Assembly: GCF_004359215.1 (NCBI RefSeq)
Contig: NC_090614.1
Span: 3,480,926 to 3,544,925 of the forward strand
Reading direction: 5' to 3'
Origin: Bremia lactucae
Taxonomy: Eukaryota > Oomycota > Peronosporomycetes > Peronosporales > Peronosporaceae
DNA length: 64,000 bases
Part shown: positions 43,402-54,819 of the stretch, one piece after another
How the letters are laid out: every line of letters starts with the position of its first letter
How positions within the stretch are numbered: position 1 is the stretch's first letter
Notes under the pieces: generated by a model
The model's database searches: none
Told to the model about the DNA's origin: nothing
The model's input: the letters and a program-made list of their open reading frames with translations, nothing else
Position numbers and translations under genes: made by a program

Positions 43402-44855
43402 GAGTTTACTTCCGGGTTCGATACCGGTACGGCCCTAGTATCCACGTGAGACTGATGTTCTCGGTTAGAGACTGAACGCTTGGATAAAAACGTTTTAATA
43501 TGTCAATCAAGGATGCTTTACTTGACGAGCTGATGTCAGCTCGTTTCGAAGTCTTTAATGCACCCGCTCGTTCGACAATCATCGACCTGGTATTGCGCTC
43601 AATTTTCCAGTTGTTCGCGACAAACATTGACGATCGTCGACACTAAGTCTTGACGATAGAAACGTCCATGATAAACGTTCTATCCTAACTACCAGGACGC
43701 GACTTTGATCATGTTGATAAGTCGGGCTCGACGAGTAAAACGAACCTGACTTTTTCTTTTCCTTCACAATCCATTGATATACTTGAGTAGTGAAGAGACT
43801 TCTCTAATTGAACTTCTTATACTACCACGAGGTGAAGGGGGGCCTTAAAGGGGAAATGCCTCGTAAGGGGCATGGACTTCACCCTGGACATGGGTCCTTC
43901 ACAAAAAGCAAGGTAATCCTGCTATTCTAGTCAAACGGTGCTGCTAATACAGACCGTTCTTCTAATCGGTCCAGAAAAATATCCAGTCTTTCAAGCCAAT
44001 CCTTGCGACCTGCGCTTTACATATTCTGCACAAATGTTCCTAAAGCTTGAAACAAAGGAGTTACGTTCTTGGCATGTACCATCGATGCTGAAAATGGGCA
44101 TCAATTAAGAACTTGTGTTGGTCTCCACCGGGCTTGTGAAGCCCGGATGAGTCGAACAAGATGTTTATATGCTTGTTGATCAGTCCAGACCGACTTACAA
44201 TGTTGACCTTAAAGGGCAACCATGATCTCTGTTTTAGAGCGTATTGCAAGAAATTACTCTCCTTCTCCCGTTGGCTTATATTAGCACTTAAGCCAATATT
44301 CTTTTCGATGTGATCGTTACGATCGCTTCGTTCCTGGTGATGCATGCTAGCACCGCTAAAACATTCTTCAAAGAGATCTTCACGATCACTTTGTTCGTGG
44401 TGATTATTTTAGCATCACCAGTACCGCTCTTTTATGGAGGTCATCACAGGCTGGCTCCACAACAACAGGTTCGATCGAGTTGAATAAATTCGCGAACAGC
44501 TACGTTTTTACGTCAGACCCACTTATTTGGTGGTATCGTCCCGGAAGAACCCGAGGACTTAGCAGATGATTTTGATTTAGACATTGCTTTCGACTTCAAA
44601 AGACGACTCCAGCCAAAGTTGAAGGCGAGTTATTTCCCGCAGTTGATGCCTCAGCGTCTTTTGTTGAGTTAGCTTCATTAGCAGCTTTAAAAACTCGCGT
44701 AGCTGCCAACTTTGTCACGTTGGAGGCGACGCGGACGGGCTTAAATGCCGTGCGCATATGTTGGAATTAAAATAAATATAAGTGTTTCATAAAGAGAGAT
44801 ACACATTACTACTCTCTGTCAACCTATTACATGACTATTGCTTAAGGGGGGGTGA
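43402..44855 (+). other. Gypsy 3' non-coding region with polypurine tract
   Basis: 1.45 kb between integrase and the 3' LTR. It ends in AAGGGGGGGTGA (44844-44855), a polypurine tract directly at the LTR. Sequence at 44700-44850 recurs at 48230-48400 before another LTR. A 94-codon minus-strand frame (44061-44345) has no known domain. Confidence 0.5.
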
Positions 44856-45168
44856 TGTAACTGGGTATTTCGTTACATAAATATTATTACTTTTTAGGAC
44901 TAATAACGGAGTGCAGTTGATATGTATCTTAAAGTAATTCGATAAAAAGATTGCGATACGTAGGAGCTTAATTATGTACAACAGCTTTACTATTTCCCTA
45001 TACTAAGTCTTCTTAGTATCGACCTTAAGTAGATTAGATTATTTCGCAACAATTACACCCCCCCTTGCAAGTCGTGTACGTGAAGTACTCAAACGCACAT
45101 CTTATTCACTGTTATCTGTGCAGTCCGGGTAGCACTGAAGCAGCCCTAGCAAAATGTGCCCCGTTACA
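44856..45168 (+). repeat. 3' LTR, plus orientation (313 bp)
   Basis: It starts TGTAACTGGGTATTTCGTTACATAAATATTA and ends GCAAAATGTGCCCCGTTACA, and is preceded by a strong polypurine tract. It contains the 'TCGTGTACGTGAAGTACTC' cassette and 'AGCACTGAAGCAGCCCTAGC'. The adjacent polypurine tract is what sets the 5'-to-3' orientation of this LTR family. Confidence 0.7.
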
Positions 45169-45639
45169 TGCATTGCGCGGTGGCTTAAATGAAGCCTTGA
45201 AGCATTTTCGTGCTTGACCTAACTCACATCTGTCTCATTAATATATAAAGCTTATCAATAGTAGCATCTTTTTCGAACGGATTTGACTTACAAAATAATG
45301 GAGTTTCACACAACTTTAGTGGAAAAACAAAAAATTAAGTATATCCATGCCTAGGCAACGTCGATAACAGCACTGTATATTTATTTATTCGAGAAACAAA
45401 TATGCTGCCCAAACTTTATCTTGGCAACGTATGCCGCTTTTTTATGGCACATCAATTTAATGTTTTTGCTAGTCCGCGGTGGGAAGGAGAACAGCATTAA
45501 ATACTTATCTCGCATAGCTCCTAGGGAGTTGTTTCCTGCGATTCGTGGAACTTGTTCTCTCAATTATTTCGGGACATCCCTTCTCCATCTGGAAAGTATT
45601 CTCCCTAACTGCCTCGAGATATGATTATGCAACCACAGC
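45169..45639. other. Unassigned AT-rich stretch between retroelement fragments
   Basis: Two short opposed frames (about 45381-45624) overlap and look like a decayed gypsy pol fragment ('LLVRGGKENSIKYLSRI' is not diagnostic). Nothing else is seen. Confidence 0.3.
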
Positions 45640-47590
45640 AAAATCCTTTAAGAATGACTCTCGAGTCGATCTAGGATTTTCGCAGTGTCTCTTATAGACA
45701 GGCGTTTTTAATTTTATTGAATGGTTTTTCCAGGCAAGAATCCTTGTTTCAGTTCAATCAGCGTATTCAAATGTTCGAACTTTGAAGCCGCCTGTGCTTA
45801 AGCACAGCCGTCGGCAAATTTGTCCACATCACAATGTGAACCTTTGACGCTGCCTGATGATTGTACATAGCCGTCGGGTCTAACTCCAAAGTGTGATGGG
45901 TAGTCACACTGAGGTCTTGCACAAGTAAGGCCACCGCACTCACTTGTAAGACGTTCACACGTGGGGACGCTCCAAGACGTTAATCAGATGAGCGGCAGGC
46001 ATTTTCAGGGCGTGATGCTGCTAATTTATGCACGGCTCGTTCTTTATGATCTATGTTATTGTATGGAGACACTAAACTTGTCATTTAAACCAGTATGATG
46101 AAATCTTCATCGTACTTTCTACTCTTTTCAGTGTATTGGATACCAGCTACAGATTTATTTACTGTTTAAGACGCGCCTGTGCTAGGCGCACTCTCATCCT
46201 CGAAAGAGGTATATTGCGCCTAACGAATTTGAGTCTACGATCTTCTTGCGATTGGCTTCGAATGGAATTGTTTGACGACCTATATCGACTAAAGACTTTA
46301 GTGGCATCTTGTTTTCCACATCGATTTGCAAGGTCGTGAGAGAAACCTCATCACCAAAGGGTAGCACACATTGTATTTGTATTAGGAGCAACCTTCGTCA
46401 TGATGCCTGCAAATTTCTCGTGACGTTGCTGAATCAGTAAGGGGCTCCACACCTTATAACTCCGACCGTTTTTTTAGATCTGCCTCGCCGTTGCGATTTC
46501 GCAACAGCGTCAGAATTGGGTCCCCGCTTTCTTAGCGGGAGGTCGACAGTTTTGCTCAGTTTTATTGGCACTGGGCGTGGGGTACTGGCATTCATAGGCG
46601 TAGTCCCCTAGCGATTGGACGTTGGTATTCTCTTGTATCTTGAGAAGCGAGATCTCTCGCTCTCTAAAAAACATAGGTTTATTGACGTTGAGACCTACGT
46701 CTTATTATCATCTCGGTGAACGATACGCACAGAGTGTACGAAAGCTTTTTTTCAGGCGAAAGTCTATATATTTTGCTAAAAAGATCGCTTTATCTAGCGT
46801 CTCTAATTTGAGGCAGAAGATGTGGGTCTTGACGAGATCATCGCATGACCTTGGTGAACGCAGTAACCTGTTTCGATTATCAATCGTCTTACACACGATA
46901 CAACCTGAAGGTATCGTGTGTGTCGGGCGTAAGCGTTAATGCCACGTTTGCCCTTCTTCAAATCCAGGAACTCTATTCAAACTCTGTATTCGGCACATGG
47001 CAGCTCGAACGTCTGTCTGGGCCGGGTCTTAGAGAGCTCGTTTAACTAATAAACAAATGGGTCGTGAAGGATGAGCCTAAGGCCCAAAATTTTGCGTGTT
47101 CTGCAAGGTTGGACACACCGATTTCACTTTCGTCACATCGGCAACGGTGCAGCGAACCTAAATATCATCGTCTAAATCGACAATCTATCGCAGCTAAAGC
47201 CGAGTACAACATGGATTCGACGGGGCCTAAAATCAAATGAAAATTGCTTCGTCAGCAAGGCTCTCAACAACAATTGAGACAGCAGCATTTGCATGCTGCC
47301 AGCAAGTCGACGGTTTCGCGTCGTCCTGACAATTTAAAGATCTGAGCTTAAGGTACTTGAAGGCGACTCCCTACAAAGATGTTGCTCGTCTCTTTGTAGA
47401 GCAAACGGTATGGCGCTAACAGCTGGCCGCCAACGACCGAACCGATATGTTCGACCGCTCTACAGTTAAGGTCACTGAAATGAGTGAAACTTTCACGCGA
47501 TGCGTGGAAACTTCTTGAGGGGATTGAAAGCTCCCTCCTTTTTTATCCGAACGTGCCAAGGCCGTTGAACGGACTGCGAAGTGATACCAG
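45640..47590 (-). pseudogene. Gypsy protease-gag remnant, minus strand
   Basis: Collinear with 49.4-51.66 kb. The protease-RT linker with 'QAASK' peptides is at 45767-45910, protease remnants at 45990-46200, a gag C-terminal region whose zinc knuckle has lost its Cys residues near 46600, and the gag body and leader at 46940-47580. Stops and indels are frequent. The primer-site remnant TGGTATCAC at 47582-47590 joins it to the LTR at 47592. Confidence 0.6.
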
Positions 47591-47591
47591 G

Positions 47592-47900
47592 TGTAAAAGA
47601 GCACCTTTTGCTAAGACTGATAGCAGTACTCGCCAGCCTAAAATGATGACAGTGAAGGTGAGATGCTTCGAAACTTTACGTGCATTGACGTGCAGAGGAA
47701 GGGTGCAAGTAGCTAGGAAATCTTACCTACTAGAGGTCGATACTAAGTCTTTAATATAGAGAAAAGTAAACCTGTATAAATATAATAATTTTTGACGTAA
47801 CGATCTTCTATCTACTAACTTCGATATATCAATAAGTAACTATGCATAGCGAATCCTTGCGCACGGCTATATCGTGTCTTGTAACGATTAACGGGTTAGT
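47592..47900 (-). repeat. Degenerate LTR, minus orientation
   Basis: It starts TGTAAAAGAGCACC next to the primer-site remnant and contains 'CTTTACGTGCATTGACGTGCAGAGGAAGG' and 'GAAATCTTACCTACTAGAGGTCGATACTAAG'. The U3 end lies near 'CTTGTAACGATTAACGGG'. The far boundary is approximate. Confidence 0.55.
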
Positions 47901-48398
47901 GTAAACTTAAATAAACCAATCAACAAACCTATTGCCTTGTTGTATCAATATCACCAAATTAGGTAATATTAGAAATAATTGTAAATATTATTACAGGATA
48001 TTAATTCTATACTTCTTCATAATTTTCCTATATAAAAAGCTAATAATTCTGTACTTCTTCATACGTTTCCGATAAAAAAGTTGAAAAAATATTTATTATT
48101 CCCCGTGTAGGACAATGGAAGCAGATGACTTGTACCGGCCACCTCCAATTGGAGTAGAGGTGACACACTCCCCACATTAGGCGCATTAGCGTCTTTGCAT
48201 ACTAGCAGCTTCACTAAGCCGTGCAGCTGTCAGCTTTGCGGCTTTACAGGATACGCGCACGGGCTTCGAAACCATGCGCCATTAAAAGTGGGAACTGAAG
48301 CAATGCCAATAACTGCTAATATACAGAGAAAAACATTATAGCACTCTCTGTTACTTTACATCAGTCACTGTGGTGAATGTCGTTTAAGGAGGATAAGA
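47901..48398 (+). other. Gypsy 3' end with polypurine-like tract
   Basis: AT-rich sequence followed (48180-48398) by the same 3' non-coding block as at 44.7 kb ('GCGCACGGGCTTCGAAACCATGCGCCATT') and a purine-rich tract (AAGGAGGATAAGA) just before the LTR at 48399. Confidence 0.45.
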
Positions 48399-48900
48399 TT
48401 TAACAGATGTCCCGTTGCATATGTATTTAATCCTATGAGAGGCAAAATGCATATAATTTCTATTATAGGAAAAAAATAAAGAAGAGCCAAACTATATTTT
48501 TTATTAATTTTGGCTTAATTTTTCTAATATTACCAATGTTGGTAATATTGACGCAATAAGGCATTAGTTCTAATGATTGGTTGATTTAAGTTTAAATCAA
48601 TCCTGTCAATCGTTACAAGACACGGTAGGGGTGCGCAAGGAGTCGCATTGCAATGTTAGTTATTAATATGTTAAAGCCAGTAGATAGAATATCGTAATGG
48701 AAAAACTTAATATAATACGTCCTACTTCTTACCTATTCTAAAGCCTTAGAACCATCCCTTAGTAGCTTAGACTTCTTAGCTACTGAGAACATTCCTTTGC
48801 ACGCCGGGTACGTGAAATAATCGAGGCACCCAACCTTCACTGTAATTAGTGTAAGTTGACTAGTACTGTTGTCTGTGCTAGCAAAAGGCACCCCGTTACG
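48399..48900 (+). repeat. 3' LTR, plus orientation (about 500 bp)
   Basis: It begins TTTAACAGATGTCCCGTTGCATATG and ends GCAAAAGGCACCCCGTTACG. It includes 'GCACGCCGGGTACGTGAAATAATCGAGGCACC'. Its interior 48530-48650 is an inverted copy of 47870-47990 (U3-like 'TTTAAGTTTAAATCAATCC'). Confidence 0.55.
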
Positions 48901-49337
48901 GCCTTTCTAGTTGGCTCTACTCAACCTAGAATGTTCATTAACAGCCAATACGCAATGCGTCTTTAAGATGATCACCTTTGCTGCATTAAGCTGAAAGCTT
49001 TAAAAGGAGGACTAACAAAGCTCGGAAGAATTTGCGCAAGACGTTCGTAAGAAAATTAATCGATAACTTTGCGTATGGATCTCCACAATTATTGGCCCAG
49101 TAATTGTAACGGAGTGTTCCATTACATAAATACTATATTGTACTTGCGGACGAACTCAAACTGGCGGGGCCAGTAGAAGGCGCGAGTTAACGTGCGATAT
49201 GACTTATTACGTCCAAAAAGACCACTTATTGCTACATCGTGGACTTTATACATGATGCGTAAAACGTAAATCATTGTGGGTGGGGATGTTGAAGCGAGGT
49301 GTGTCGCCAGCAATGGCTGTATAGTACTGTGACTCAT
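48901..49337 (-). pseudogene. Gypsy integrase zinc-domain fragment
   Basis: The minus-strand frame 49337-49122 encodes 'HDVAISGLFGRNKSYRTLTRAFYWP', the integrase H-H-C-C zinc region as found in gypsy elements (second His of 'SGHFGR' changed to Leu). A 36-bp LTR start fragment in plus orientation (TGTAACGGAGTGTTCCATTACATAAATAC, 49105-49140) abuts it. 48901-49104 holds nothing recognisable. Confidence 0.6.
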
Positions 49338-49422
49338 TGCGTTTCGTGTATCGATCTGTTGCGGATCGGTTCAATTTCGACAATCCTTTTAATGACTGTT
49401 GGGATGGTTTTAAGGTAATCTA

Positions 49423-51660
49423 TCAACCCTTCAAGGGCCTTTTCTTCGTGATGAGCTCCTCTGACATCATAAAGTAATGTCGACGACGGAACACATATTT
49501 TTGCAACAGTGGCTTTGCACTCACTGTTGGTTGTTGCAACAGTGATTGTGCAGCCACAGCGAGATTCTCTACGATCGACTCTCCAGTTGATCTAGGACTT
49601 TTGAACTGCCTCTTATAGACAGGCATTTCAAATTTTCTTGAATGTTGCTTTCCAAGCAAGCATCCTTGTTTCGTATCACTCAAATTCTTTGACTCGTCCA
49701 ACTTCGACGCTGCCTGTGCTTGTACACAGCCGTCGACAACTATGTCCACGTCACAATGGTGGACCTTCGACGCTGCCTGTGTTTGGGCACATCCGTCAGG
49801 ATCTAACTCCACAGTGTTAAAATATTCACATAGAGGTCTTGTGCATTCGTGCAAACGACCGAATCACAAGTGAGGTCATCGCACTCACTCGTAGGATATT
49901 CACAGTATGAACGCCTTGAAGCTTGTGGACGCTTCAAGGCGTTCATTAGTTGCCCATCTGATGAACAAGAGACAGGCATCGCCAATACATGGCTCGTACT
50001 TTCTGAGCCATGGTAATTCAAGGACGACATCAAATTTGTCATACAAATCTAGAACGATGAAATCATCATCAAACTATTTACTCTTTAAAGCGTATTAGAT
50101 ATGAACTACACGTTTCTTTGCTGTTACAGATGCGCCTGTTGATAAGCGCACTTTCATCCTCGTTAATAGGATATCGCGCTCAATAAATTTAAGTCTGCGA
50201 TCTTTTAGCGATTGGCGTCTAATAAATTGCCATAATGATTTTCAAGGTGATGAGGTTTACCTCATCACCTGTGGCAGTTACAACGATGTTTGTGGGTGAG
50301 GGCAACTTTCGTCAGAAGGCCTGAAAATTCTTTTGACGTTGCTGGATCAGTAGGGCGCTCCGCACCTGCCGACCCGACCGCTTTTTACGATCCGCCTAGC
50401 CGCTGCATTTTTGCAACAGCGTAAGTCCGCCTACTCCGCTGTTCCTAGCGAAAGGCCGATCGTTCGCCCAGTGTTTCTTGGTACTTGGTGTCGGTCACTA
50501 CACTCATAGGCGCAGTGGCCCGTCTTTTGACATCGGTTGCATTTTTGCAATCGCTTCTGACTTGAAGAGCGAGGTTTCTCGCTCTCCACATACGAGAGTT
50601 TCATAGGATTTGTTCCTCCGTGTTCTTATCGTCACGATGGACGATAAGCTCCAGAGTGGACGAAAGCCTGTTGTAGACTGAAGTCCTTCTGTCCCGCTAC
50701 AGTGACTGCTTGGTCTAGCGTCTCTCATTCGAGCCGGAACAGGTGACTTGGTAGGACCATCTGCAAGACCTTAAATAAACACAGACACCTGTTTTTGTGC
50801 ATATGTTGAACGATATGCGATACCACAAGAAATTGTGAATTTTGGGCATGAAAGCGTGAATATCACGCTTGCCCTACTTCAAATCCAGGTGTTCGGCTTG
50901 AGCCCTGAATTCGGCACGTGGCGTTTCGACTGATTGTCTAAGCCGGATCTCAAAGCCTTCATACGACCCAAAACTAATGGGTCGTGAAGCTTGAGCCCTA
51001 AGGCCCAAGGTCTGTCACGTCCTGATAAGCTGGATATGCCAAATTTTACTTTCGTCGCATCATCACTGATACGACGAGCTTCTATGGCTTCGTCTATTTC
51101 AACGAAACATCGTAAAACGGAGAAGCCTTCGACTGTCTTAAGCTTAGAGATTTCGATCTTTAAGCTTTCGGGTCGACGTGTCCATTAGCAATATGTTAAT
51201 GCTGCTGTTTCAAACAATCTAATTGTTAAGCACCCTGTTTTGACATTTACTCTAATCAGTACTAGCAAAGTGTGCTCCTCTATACCTGGTCGCATATCGT
51301 AGTCCGTTCGACCCCCCTGCGTTCCATCCAACATGGACATGTTGTATGATGAAGGATGGAGCTTTCCAGCCCGTCCCGAAGGCTATCACGCAACGCGTGA
51401 AGGCTTACTAATTTAAGGGACCTTGAATGGAGAGTGATCGAATGAATGAGTTCGGCCGTTGGCAAGCCGTTGGCGCCATGCTGAACAATCTGGGGAGAGA
51501 TGAACAGCATGCGGTCATAGCTGAGTCACACAACACGAGCTCGACGGGGCCCGAGGGATAGTAGCCTTGCTTCACCAGCAAGGCTTTCAACACGCGGAAA
51601 TGTTGAAAGACCTACACTGATTACGGTGAAGGTGGGACGCCTCGACTTCTTCACGTGCAC
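49423..51660 (-). pseudogene. Gypsy gag-protease-linker remnant, minus strand
   Basis: The best copy of this family. The gag leader and body run from 51660 to about 50560 (the interval 50870-51240 matches 1-568). A complete zinc knuckle (CNRCQKTGHCAYEC, C-x2-C-x4-H-x4-C) lies at 50543-50502. The protease region is at 50300-49860 ('SSSDGQLMNAL', decayed). The protease-RT linker is at 49854-49423 with two 'Q-x-QAASK' repeats, and is followed by 'KRQFKSPRSTGESIVENLA'. No RT follows. Confidence 0.65.
49907..49946. repeat. Perfect 16-bp inverted repeat (hairpin)
   Basis: ATGAACGCCTTGAAGC (49907-49922), an 8-nt loop, then its exact reverse complement (49931-49946). The homologous positions in the sister copies (about 40855 and 45960) have only the right-arm-like sequence (GACGCTCCAAGACGTT), so the palindrome is new to this copy. 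Confidence 0.8.
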
Positions 51661-51694
51661 GATGTACAGAGGAAGATTCTAAGTAGCTAGGAGT
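51600..51694 (-). repeat. LTR remnant split by a younger LTR
   Basis: 'GAAGGTGGGACGCCTCGAC' and 'GTGCACGATGTACAGAGGAAGATTCTAAGTAGCTAGGAG' match the U5 half of the LTR at 47592-47900. The LTR at 51695 interrupts it. Confidence 0.45.
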
Positions 51695-52152
51695 TGTAAT
51701 GGGGCACTACGACTTGTACTGCTTCAGTACAAGTCCACTTCGCACTGCTTCAGTTTCGAGTGGTGCCTTACGTTATTTCACGTACACTAGTACGTGCAGA
51801 GGAAGAGTTCTCTTTAAGGTAACTAGCTTACAGAGGGTTACGACTGTATTAATATAATCAAGTAATTTTTCATTCTATCTTGTGAATGCTAACTTAATTA
51901 TGATCTAATACTAACATGCAATTAAATTCTTGTCTTATCTTATCTTATCTTATCTGCATATCTCTTTTGTTTATCTCTACAGCTGACTAGTCTGCGGAAT
52001 AAATAGATATAATGGTCTATACCTATTTATGCGTAAGAATTCTGAACATTACTATATAAAGTAATATCCTCCAAATATTATCTACCTTTTAGATAATATA
52101 TTAATTAACAACCTTTAAGTGTTATTTTCATGTAACGATACACCCCGTTACA
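51695..52152 (-). repeat. LTR, minus orientation (458 bp), well preserved
   Basis: Near-identical to 711-1161 over its full length, with intact TGTAATGGGG ... CCCCGTTACA ends. It includes a small expansion of TCTTA units (51936-51955) absent from the other copy. No matching gag or primer site of its own follows, so it is probably a solo LTR inserted into an older LTR. Confidence 0.75.
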
Positions 52153-53119
52153 GGACAATGTACTCCACTTCGCTTAGCGAAAAACACTTAATGTCTGTCC
52201 ACCAACTCCAAGGTCCAACTTCACGTTTGGTCGTGGGGCCTGACCCGTCGACCTAAATTCACCTGTATACAAATTACGAGTTCGTAACACTTGGCCCTGA
52301 CCCCTGACGACGCTCTTTATCCATAGAATTCAAACGTAAAGAAATCCTAGCCAGCTCTGCCGCAATGTCGCTGCCCGGTTAGGGTTCCACACTTGGCACT
52401 CCCCTTTCGCGAGCGCCCAAGTACTCTTCCTCAGTGGCGCCCCTTCGCGTGCTGCCACATGCGCTTCTTCCCCATACGCATTCCCTGCGTAATTAGGTGT
52501 TGCGCCCCTAAGCACTTCCTCATCCGCCACTGGGCTCATAACCTTCTAATAAAAAGCAAGAAAGGTCTCCAAAGAAGTGTTTTCAAAGATTAAGTTTATA
52601 AACAACACTATTTGTGTCATACCTCCTACCACCCTGATTTGCAGTTGCTCGTTGCTCCTGCGAAATGGTATGCTCACACCTTCCGTCTTTTCTGTCACCT
52701 GCAACACACCAAAATATACAAATGAAAGACAATTCTGGAGAACGGCAGTTGTTTTCTTGATGGCTTGGGACCTGGCGGTATTTCAATCTGTGAAATACCA
52801 TTTTCCAACAGTGTTCACCGTCGCGAACTCGTGGACGGCGCAACAAACCCAATTGCGCTGAGGACAGGGGTCTTATAGGCTGTTTGCTCTTACTGTACCT
52901 GTTCATCGCCGCAATTCCAGTGACTCCAGCGACTCATTTGCTTTGCAAGTATAAAAAAATCAATTTTATATTGTTGTACTACAAAAGAGAGTTTGACTCT
53001 GGAGGAAACTTGAGTAGCCCCGCTGGGCAGTAAAAACTCCAAAAACCTCTTGAAAAGGCCTATACGCTTATTTTAAGATGACTGGCTCGTTAGAGGTGGG
53101 TTCGTTAAGGGTATTGATA
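52153..53119. other. Unassigned region between LTR and inverted-repeat element
   Basis: Two minus-strand frames (52906-52583, 107 codons; 52539-52330, 69 codons) have no recognised domain. The second has 'VWNPNRAATLRQSWLGF'. They might be transposon-derived. No repeat terminus is seen except at 53120. Confidence 0.3.
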
Positions 53120-54221
53120 CCCCACAGCTAAAATTGATATCCCCACAACTATTTCTCAAAATGTTTTTTATTTTGAATTTCATAAACCGCTCCTACTTAA
53201 ATTGTTACTCCCACAACTTTTTTAAAAAAATGCTTTTAAATTCGCAAACTAAAGTTGTTAGTCCCACAACTTCTGTAAAGATATTAATTGCTATAAACAC
53301 AACGCCGAAAACATGACGTTACATCAAAAACTCGATGAAGGAAAACTGGATCTGAACTAGCCAAAAGTCTCGTTCCTCACTAATGCAATTGCATTAACCC
53401 AAGGTAACTTTACACCAAGATGCAGCTGAGCCATTTGCCAGTGGTTACTATTGACTTGCAAGAGTACCTTTCCTTTCGCTACTGTGGTGTATGGATTGAA
53501 AGAAGTTTCGGATCCATCTTCAGTCAAAATAAACACTGACCTTGAATAGCAGGTAGCTGCAAGAACAGCACATGCAGGAGAACCAAACCAGCTGGTTACA
53601 GGTATCGGTCCATTGCAGCAGGTGAGCAATTGCATGATAACCACATTTCGTATGTTCCTCATAAGTCACTATGTTGTATCGCAGATTTTCTTAAAGCTTA
53701 TGCGTAGCCATCAATGAATGCAAACTCTTGTGCATCTTTGAAGAGCTCTTCAAATGTGTTATAGGTTTGGTGTACTGGTGCTAAAATGTTGTAAAGGGCA
53801 AGTGTCTTTGTCAAGTTTTGATGTAAGCATTGAATGAATGGAAACTGTATAAAGGAGCTGAACAAGCATCCTTCATATAGATAAAGAATACTGTGGACAT
53901 TGTGGCATCAATCTACAGTCGAAACATAGTATGTACTAGCCAATCAAAGCCGAAATATAATAGTAATAGCCACTGCTAGTTGAAATATAATATATATTAG
54001 CCAATCACAGGTGACACATAATGTCTATTGGCGATTCGGCATTTTGGATTGAACTTGCAATTAAAATCATTACAGAAGTTGTGGAAATAACCATTTTAAT
54101 TGCGAGTTTAAAATTATTATTTTTCTAAAAAAATAGTTGTGAGAGTAACAATTTAAGTCATTTAAATTTAAATAAATATTAATTAAAAATAGCTGTGGGA
54201 ATATCAATTTTAGTTGTGGGG
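53120..54221. mobile_element. DNA-transposon-like element with about 165-bp inverted termini
   Basis: The left end CCCCACAGCTAAAATTGATATCCCCACAACTATTT (53120-53154) is matched in inverse by the right end at 54187-54221. Similarity continues inward for about 165-172 bp (left 53120-53291, right 54057-54221), including three spaced 'CCCACAACT' subterminal motifs and a shared inner edge TTAATTGC. The total length is 1.1 kb. No target-site duplication is clear, and the true outer ends may extend a little further. The interior holds a cysteine-protease-like fragment on the minus strand and no transposase, so the element is non-autonomous. Confidence 0.75.
53357..53662 (-). pseudogene. OTU-like cysteine protease fragment inside the element
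   Basis: A 101-codon minus-strand frame. 'WFGSPACAVLAATCYSRSVFIL' followed about 30 residues later by 'VLLQVNSNHWQMAQLH' resembles the C-terminal half of OTU-type cysteine proteases (W-G-x(n)-A-A-x-x-x-x-R-x-I, then the catalytic His-Trp/Tyr). The N-terminal half with the catalytic D-G-x-C is not visible; sequence to the right (53690-53900) is coherent on the same strand but broken by stops. OTU-like and Ulp1-like proteases occur in oomycete DNA transposons, which fits the location. The assignment rests on pattern only. Confidence 0.35.
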
Positions 54222-54819
54222 ACCGTTCTTTTACCATAAAGTCAAAGCCTTGGTGTTATTGATTAGCCAAACTATCCAATCATCTGAAGAAATCGTCGGC
54301 AAATACAATAAATCTCAAAATGTGTCTTGATTCCTTTGCGATGTAGATTCCTTCTTCAAGAGGTCCTTGCACGCCGATATATTAGTCCCATCTTCACGTG
54401 TGCCTGAATTCTAGTGCCTTGTTGGTCACACTTTACTCGGATTTGCTGAAGCTACCCGTTGCTGCCTACCTCTACCAATGCTTGGCTCTTTTTAGTCTCG
54501 TCCCGTTATAATTTTAAATCATGGCCACCTTTTCGCCTTAGGCGGCAGATAATTCACGTGAGGCCTCTATAGTTACATACCCCTGCCCTAACATTTTCAA
54601 CCAACAAGTAGTATTTATTCACAGGAACATTTGCAGAGACTCATGAGCAACCACGGTAACCCCCCCCCGTACTGAACGTGTCTTTTTTTGAATAATACTT
54701 TCCGTTACTAGCGCCATGGATGCCGTCGTAACGACACTTTATCAGTATTACATCAACTTTTTCTCAGTGCCTCGCAGTGAAGCAGCCTCTGCATCTCGCC
54801 TGTCGCAATATCTAATCTT
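54222..54819. other. Upstream region of the RME-8-like gene
   Basis: No repeat terminus is seen. A C9 run lies near 54661. An open frame from an ATG at 54716 overlaps the gene in another frame and is not expected to be translated as part of it, though an upstream exon here cannot be excluded. Confidence 0.35.

Noticed and set aside
711..52152. A single giant element bounded by the two matching LTRs at 711 and 51695
   Set aside because: The interval contains intact host genes and many unrelated elements, and neither LTR has the internal sequence expected on the correct side for such a pair.
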